Below the pieces are notes generated by a model that was not told the origin of the DNA, made no database searches, and saw nothing but the letters and a program-made list of their open reading frames with translations. DNA of 64,000 nucleotides from Paenibacillus graminis (lineage in GTDB: Bacteria; Bacillota; Bacilli; Paenibacillales; Paenibacillaceae): contig NZ_CP009287.1 of the NCBI RefSeq assembly GCF_000758705.1, positions 1,178,001 to 1,242,000 on the forward strand, given 5' to 3'. Positions 61,791-64,000 of this stretch are shown here, piece by piece. Within the stretch, counting starts at the first letter, position 1; every line of letters begins with the position of its first letter. The translations under genes were made by a program, and so were the position numbers.

Positions 61791-62867
61791 ATGGAGAAGG
61801 TTGTATTTGGACTGGTGGGCGGAGGCTGGCGGGCAGAGTTTTATCTGCGGATTGCGAGAGAGCTGCCGGAGCAATTTGCCGTTGGCGCTATGTTCGTCCG
61901 CAATAAGGAAAAGGCGGAAGCGTTGAGCAGAACCTGGGGAGTGCGGGTGTACACCACTATCGGGGATTTTATATCGGCAGCATCCTATTCATTTGCAGTA
62001 GTAAGCTTGAAAAAGGATATCAGCACAGCGTATATGATGAGACTGGCAGAAGCCGGAATTCCGGTGCTGGCCGAAACGCCTCCCGCCCCGGATCTGGAAC
62101 AGTTGAAGGAACTGTGGAACCGTGTGGGCAATTCTGCAACCATCCAGATTGCCGAACAGGTTATGTTTCAGCCGATGCATGCGGCAAGGATTGCGCTTGC
62201 TGCCTCGGGCAGGCTTGGAACTGTCAGCCAGGCGCAGGTATCGGCTGCACACGGGTATCACGGCATTAGTCTGATCCGCCGGCTGCTCGGCACCGGCTTC
62301 GAAAATGCCAGCATCCGCGCGCAGCATTTCCGTTCACCTATTATTCAGGGACCGCAGCGCAGCGGTCCCCCTTCCGCCGAAGCGAGAATGCAGAGTGTCC
62401 AGACACTGGGTGCGCTGGACTTTGGAGACAAGCTGGGGGTGTTCGATTTCACCGGCGACCAGTATTTTTCGTGGATTCGCGGCAGCCGGATGCTTGTGCG
62501 CGGGGAGCGGGGAGAAATTATGAACCATGATGTCTCTTGGCTGCAGGCCTATGATACACCCGTATACAGCAGGCTGCGCCGGATCGACGCTGGCCACGGC
62601 GGCAATCTGGAGGGCTTTTACCTCAAGGGAATCATGCTGGACGGAGAATGGCTGTACAGGAATCCTTTTGCGCCGGCCCGGCTCTCGGAGGATGAAATCG
62701 CGATCGCAGAGAGCATGATCCGGATGCAGCGGCATATCGGGGGCGGGCCATCCTTTTACAGCCTGGCTGAAGGCAGCCAGGACCAATATTTGGCGCTGCT
62801 GCTGGAGCAGGCTGCCGAGAGCGGCGAAACCGTAGTTTCGCAGCGCCAGCCCTGGGCGGCGGAGTAA
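61791..62867 (+). CDS. Gfo/Idh/MocA-family NAD(P)-dependent oxidoreductase
   Basis: GCGGAGGG precedes the ATG. The 358-residue protein starts with a Rossmann motif FGLVGGGWRAEFYL, has SLKKDIS and GIPVLAETPPAPD, where the usual catalytic Lys of the E-K-P motif is replaced by Thr (ETPPA), and a C-terminal substrate domain. Loss of that Lys is unusual and may mean an altered or lost dehydrogenase function. Family members act on sugars, inositols and amino sugars; the substrate is not clear. Confidence 0.88.
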   Translation: MEKVVFGLVGGGWRAEFYLRIARELPEQFAVGAMFVRNKEKAEALSRTWGVRVYTTIGDFISAASYSFAVVSLKKDISTAYMMRLAEAGIPVLAETPPAPDLEQLKELWNRVGNSATIQIAEQVMFQPMHAARIALAASGRLGTVSQAQVSAAHGYHGISLIRRLLGTGFENASIRAQHFRSPIIQGPQRSGPPSAEARMQSVQTLGALDFGDKLGVFDFTGDQYFSWIRGSRMLVRGERGEIMNHDVSWLQAYDTPVYSRLRRIDAGHGGNLEGFYLKGIMLDGEWLYRNPFAPARLSEDEIAIAESMIRMQRHIGGGPSFYSLAEGSQDQYLALLLEQAAESGETVVSQRQPWAAE

Positions 62868-62883
62868 GCCTGCGGGCCGGAGG

Positions 62884-63075
62884 GACAGAAACAACAGCAG
62901 AAAGGCCGTTGTTGGGGCGTCGGCGGTAGCTGCGTGGAGAAACAACGGCGAAAGGCCGTTGTTGGGGCGTCGGCGGAGGTGGCTGCGTGGAGAAACAACG
63001 GCAGAAAGGCCGTTGTTGGGGCGTCGGAGGTGGCTGCGTGGAGAAACAACGGCAGAAAAGCCGTTGTTGGGGTGG
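62884..63075. repeat. Array of AACGGCAGAAAGGCCGTTGTT repeats, unit about 51 bp
   Basis: Four copies of AAAGGCCGTTGTTGGGGCGTC occur with starts near 62901, 62951, 63005 and 63056 (spacings 50, 54 and 51). Each core is an inverted repeat (AACGGC..GCCGTT). One frame stays open as a 17-residue repeat. The family also occurs at 8655-8760 and 63620-63690. Confidence 0.85.
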
Positions 63076-63119
63076 CAGGTTGGGTTACGGCTGAACTTGT
63101 AGTACCTCTTATTTCAGTC

Positions 63120-63545
63120 GGCAATCCAATTACTGCGAAATGAGGTACTTATACCTCACATTTGCTCCCTCGGGCAGTTTACAGCGAAATGAGAGGTACT
63201 AATACCTCACATTTGCTCCCTCGGGCAGTTTACAGCGAAATAAGAGGTACTTATACCTCACATTTGCTCCAATGGGCTGTTAACAGTGAAATGAGAGGTA
63301 CTAATACCTCACATTTGCCTCATTGGGCAGCAGACAGCGAAATGAGAGGTACTAATACCTCATATTTGCTCCGATGAGCTGTTTACAGTGAAATGAGAGG
63401 TACTAATACCTCACATTTGCTCCCTCGGGTAGCTTACAGTGAAATGAGAGGTACTTATACCTCATATTTGCTCCGATGAGCTGTTTACAGTGAAATGAGA
63501 GGTACTAATACCTCACATTTGCTCCAATGGGCTGTTAACAGTGAA
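63120..63545. repeat. Array of GAGGTACTAATACCTC repeats with 51-bp unit
   Basis: About eight copies of ACAG(C/T)GAAATGAGAGGTACTAATACCTCACATTTGCTCC-type units follow each other at 51 bp (for example 63181, 63232, 63283). Each contains the palindrome GAGGTA-CTAA-TACCTC. Variation is mostly outside the palindrome and includes TACTTATACC forms. No gene is called. Confidence 0.9.
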
Positions 63546-63619
63546 ATAGGGGCTTAGCCGGAATTAGAGGCTTAATCGAAAGCTTTTATTAGAGCGCCAG
63601 CGGAGGCAGCGGAGTAATA

Positions 63620-63690
63620 CAACGGAAAAGAAGCGTTGTTGGAGCGCTGCAAGGAGCAAGCCGGGAACAACGGCAGAAATGCCGTTGATA
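63620..63690. repeat. Two further AACGGC-type palindromes
   Basis: ACAACGGAAAAGAAGCGTTGTT (63620) and ACAACGGCAGAAATGCCGTTG (63668) are 48 bp apart and belong to the family at 62884-63075. Confidence 0.65.
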
Positions 63691-63755
63691 TCACTAGGCA
63701 GCGGCTCTGCAGAGTAACCTGCGGAGCCCCTGCCTTAATGCCGTTATGCCTGGTG

Positions 63756-64000
63756 CTATAACGCCGCCGAATCAATCAGCTCTGCTGCCAGCCGGGTGTA
63801 CTCGGCGCGCAGCCGGACCAGCTTCGAGACGCTCTGTTCCAAGCCGCCAGTCCGGTTGCGCTGGACCCACAGCTGGCGGTAGTGATGAAGCAGGATGTCG
63901 AGGTCTTTGATCTGGCGGTGGATCAGCTCAGGCTGAAGTGTGGAGGGCCCGTCGGCCAGCTGCTTTTTGATCCGGGCCAGCTGCACAGCATGCTTTACAA
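63756..64000 (-). CDS. Partial helical hypothetical protein (5' end outside window)
   Basis: The minus-strand frame is open to the right edge; the GTG at 63986 is only an internal candidate start, so the gene probably begins beyond the window. The visible 80 residues are a charged helical stretch (RQIKDLDILLHHYRQLWVQR, LVRLRAEYTRLAAELI) that may form a coiled coil. I do not recognise it. The C-terminus is complete. Confidence 0.55.
   Translation of the reverse strand, partial: VKHAVQLARIKKQLADGPSTLQPELIHRQIKDLDILLHHYRQLWVQRNRTGGLEQSVSKLVRLRAEYTRLAAELIDSAAL

Noticed and set aside
62884..63545. CRISPR-like appearance of regular repeats
   Set aside because: Units are similar over their whole length, without the alternation of identical repeats and unique spacers; there are no cas genes in the window.

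Overview
The window looks like a chromosomal segment of a Paenibacillus-type Gram-positive spore former. The evidence is a moderately GC-rich sequence with strong AGGAGG-type ribosome binding sites, frequent GTG/TTG starts, SLH-anchored surface protein, stalk-domain (copper amine oxidase N-terminal-like) secreted proteins, aa3 quinol oxidase, KinB-like histidine kinases, and many short palindromic intergenic repeats. No rRNA, tRNA, phage or CRISPR locus was seen. One complete IS3-family element is present.

Layout. (1) 1-8290: an operon with a cut-off helical protein, a membrane VWA protein, an unknown beta-rich protein, a zinc-ribbon TRAFAC-like GTPase and a large membrane-anchored partner resembling GTPase-associated protein 1, closed by a strong terminator. 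(2) 9216-18609: a cobalamin riboswitch followed by a 1533-residue S-layer protein built from alpha/alpha-toroid and transcobalamin-like DUF4430 domains, a DUF4430 lipoprotein, and a full ECF transporter (EcfT, fused EcfA-EcfA', CbrT-like S component). Together they suggest a surface capture-and-import route for vitamin B12. (3) 19049-20488: a chemoreceptor without its signalling tip. (4) 21105-24998: the qoxABCD quinol oxidase operon (minus strand), then a secreted polysaccharide deacetylase. (5) 26830-32805: a TetR/MFS efflux pair with visible operators and a GntR/ABC (YtrA-like) operon.

(6) 32924-39686: an RNA-repair island. A promoter, a 45-codon leader ORF and an intrinsic terminator precede rlaP, hen1 and pnkp; kptA (RNA 2'-phosphotransferase) and a mug-type DNA glycosylase follow. 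(7) 40023-41320: an IS3-family element inserted in an intergenic repeat. (8) 41940-55811: mostly housekeeping and stress genes: TagO/WecA-like transferase, HAD phosphatase, stalk-domain proteins, MhqO-like dioxygenase, AAC(3)-family acetyltransferase, PpaC, Rrf2 regulator with nitroreductase, leucine dehydrogenase, cyclophilin lipoprotein, MFS exporter, and a CLC-F fluoride antiporter under a fluoride riboswitch. (9) 55943-61276: a 43-codon ORF translationally coupled to the first of two paralogous 7TM histidine kinases, facing a two-gene minus-strand unit that encodes a class I isoprenoid-synthase-like protein and an NHLP-type RiPP precursor ending in Trp. (10) 61408-64000: a small unknown protein, a Gfo/Idh/MocA oxidoreductase, large repeat arrays and a cut-off gene.

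The strongest candidates for an undescribed system are the isoprenoid synthase/NHLP peptide pair (a possible prenylated peptide signal, by analogy to ComQ/ComX) and the B12-riboswitch-controlled transcobalamin-like surface protein with its ECF importer. A third general observation is that several unrelated intergenic repeat families share a 51-bp unit length. All function calls rest on motifs read by eye; no database search was possible.
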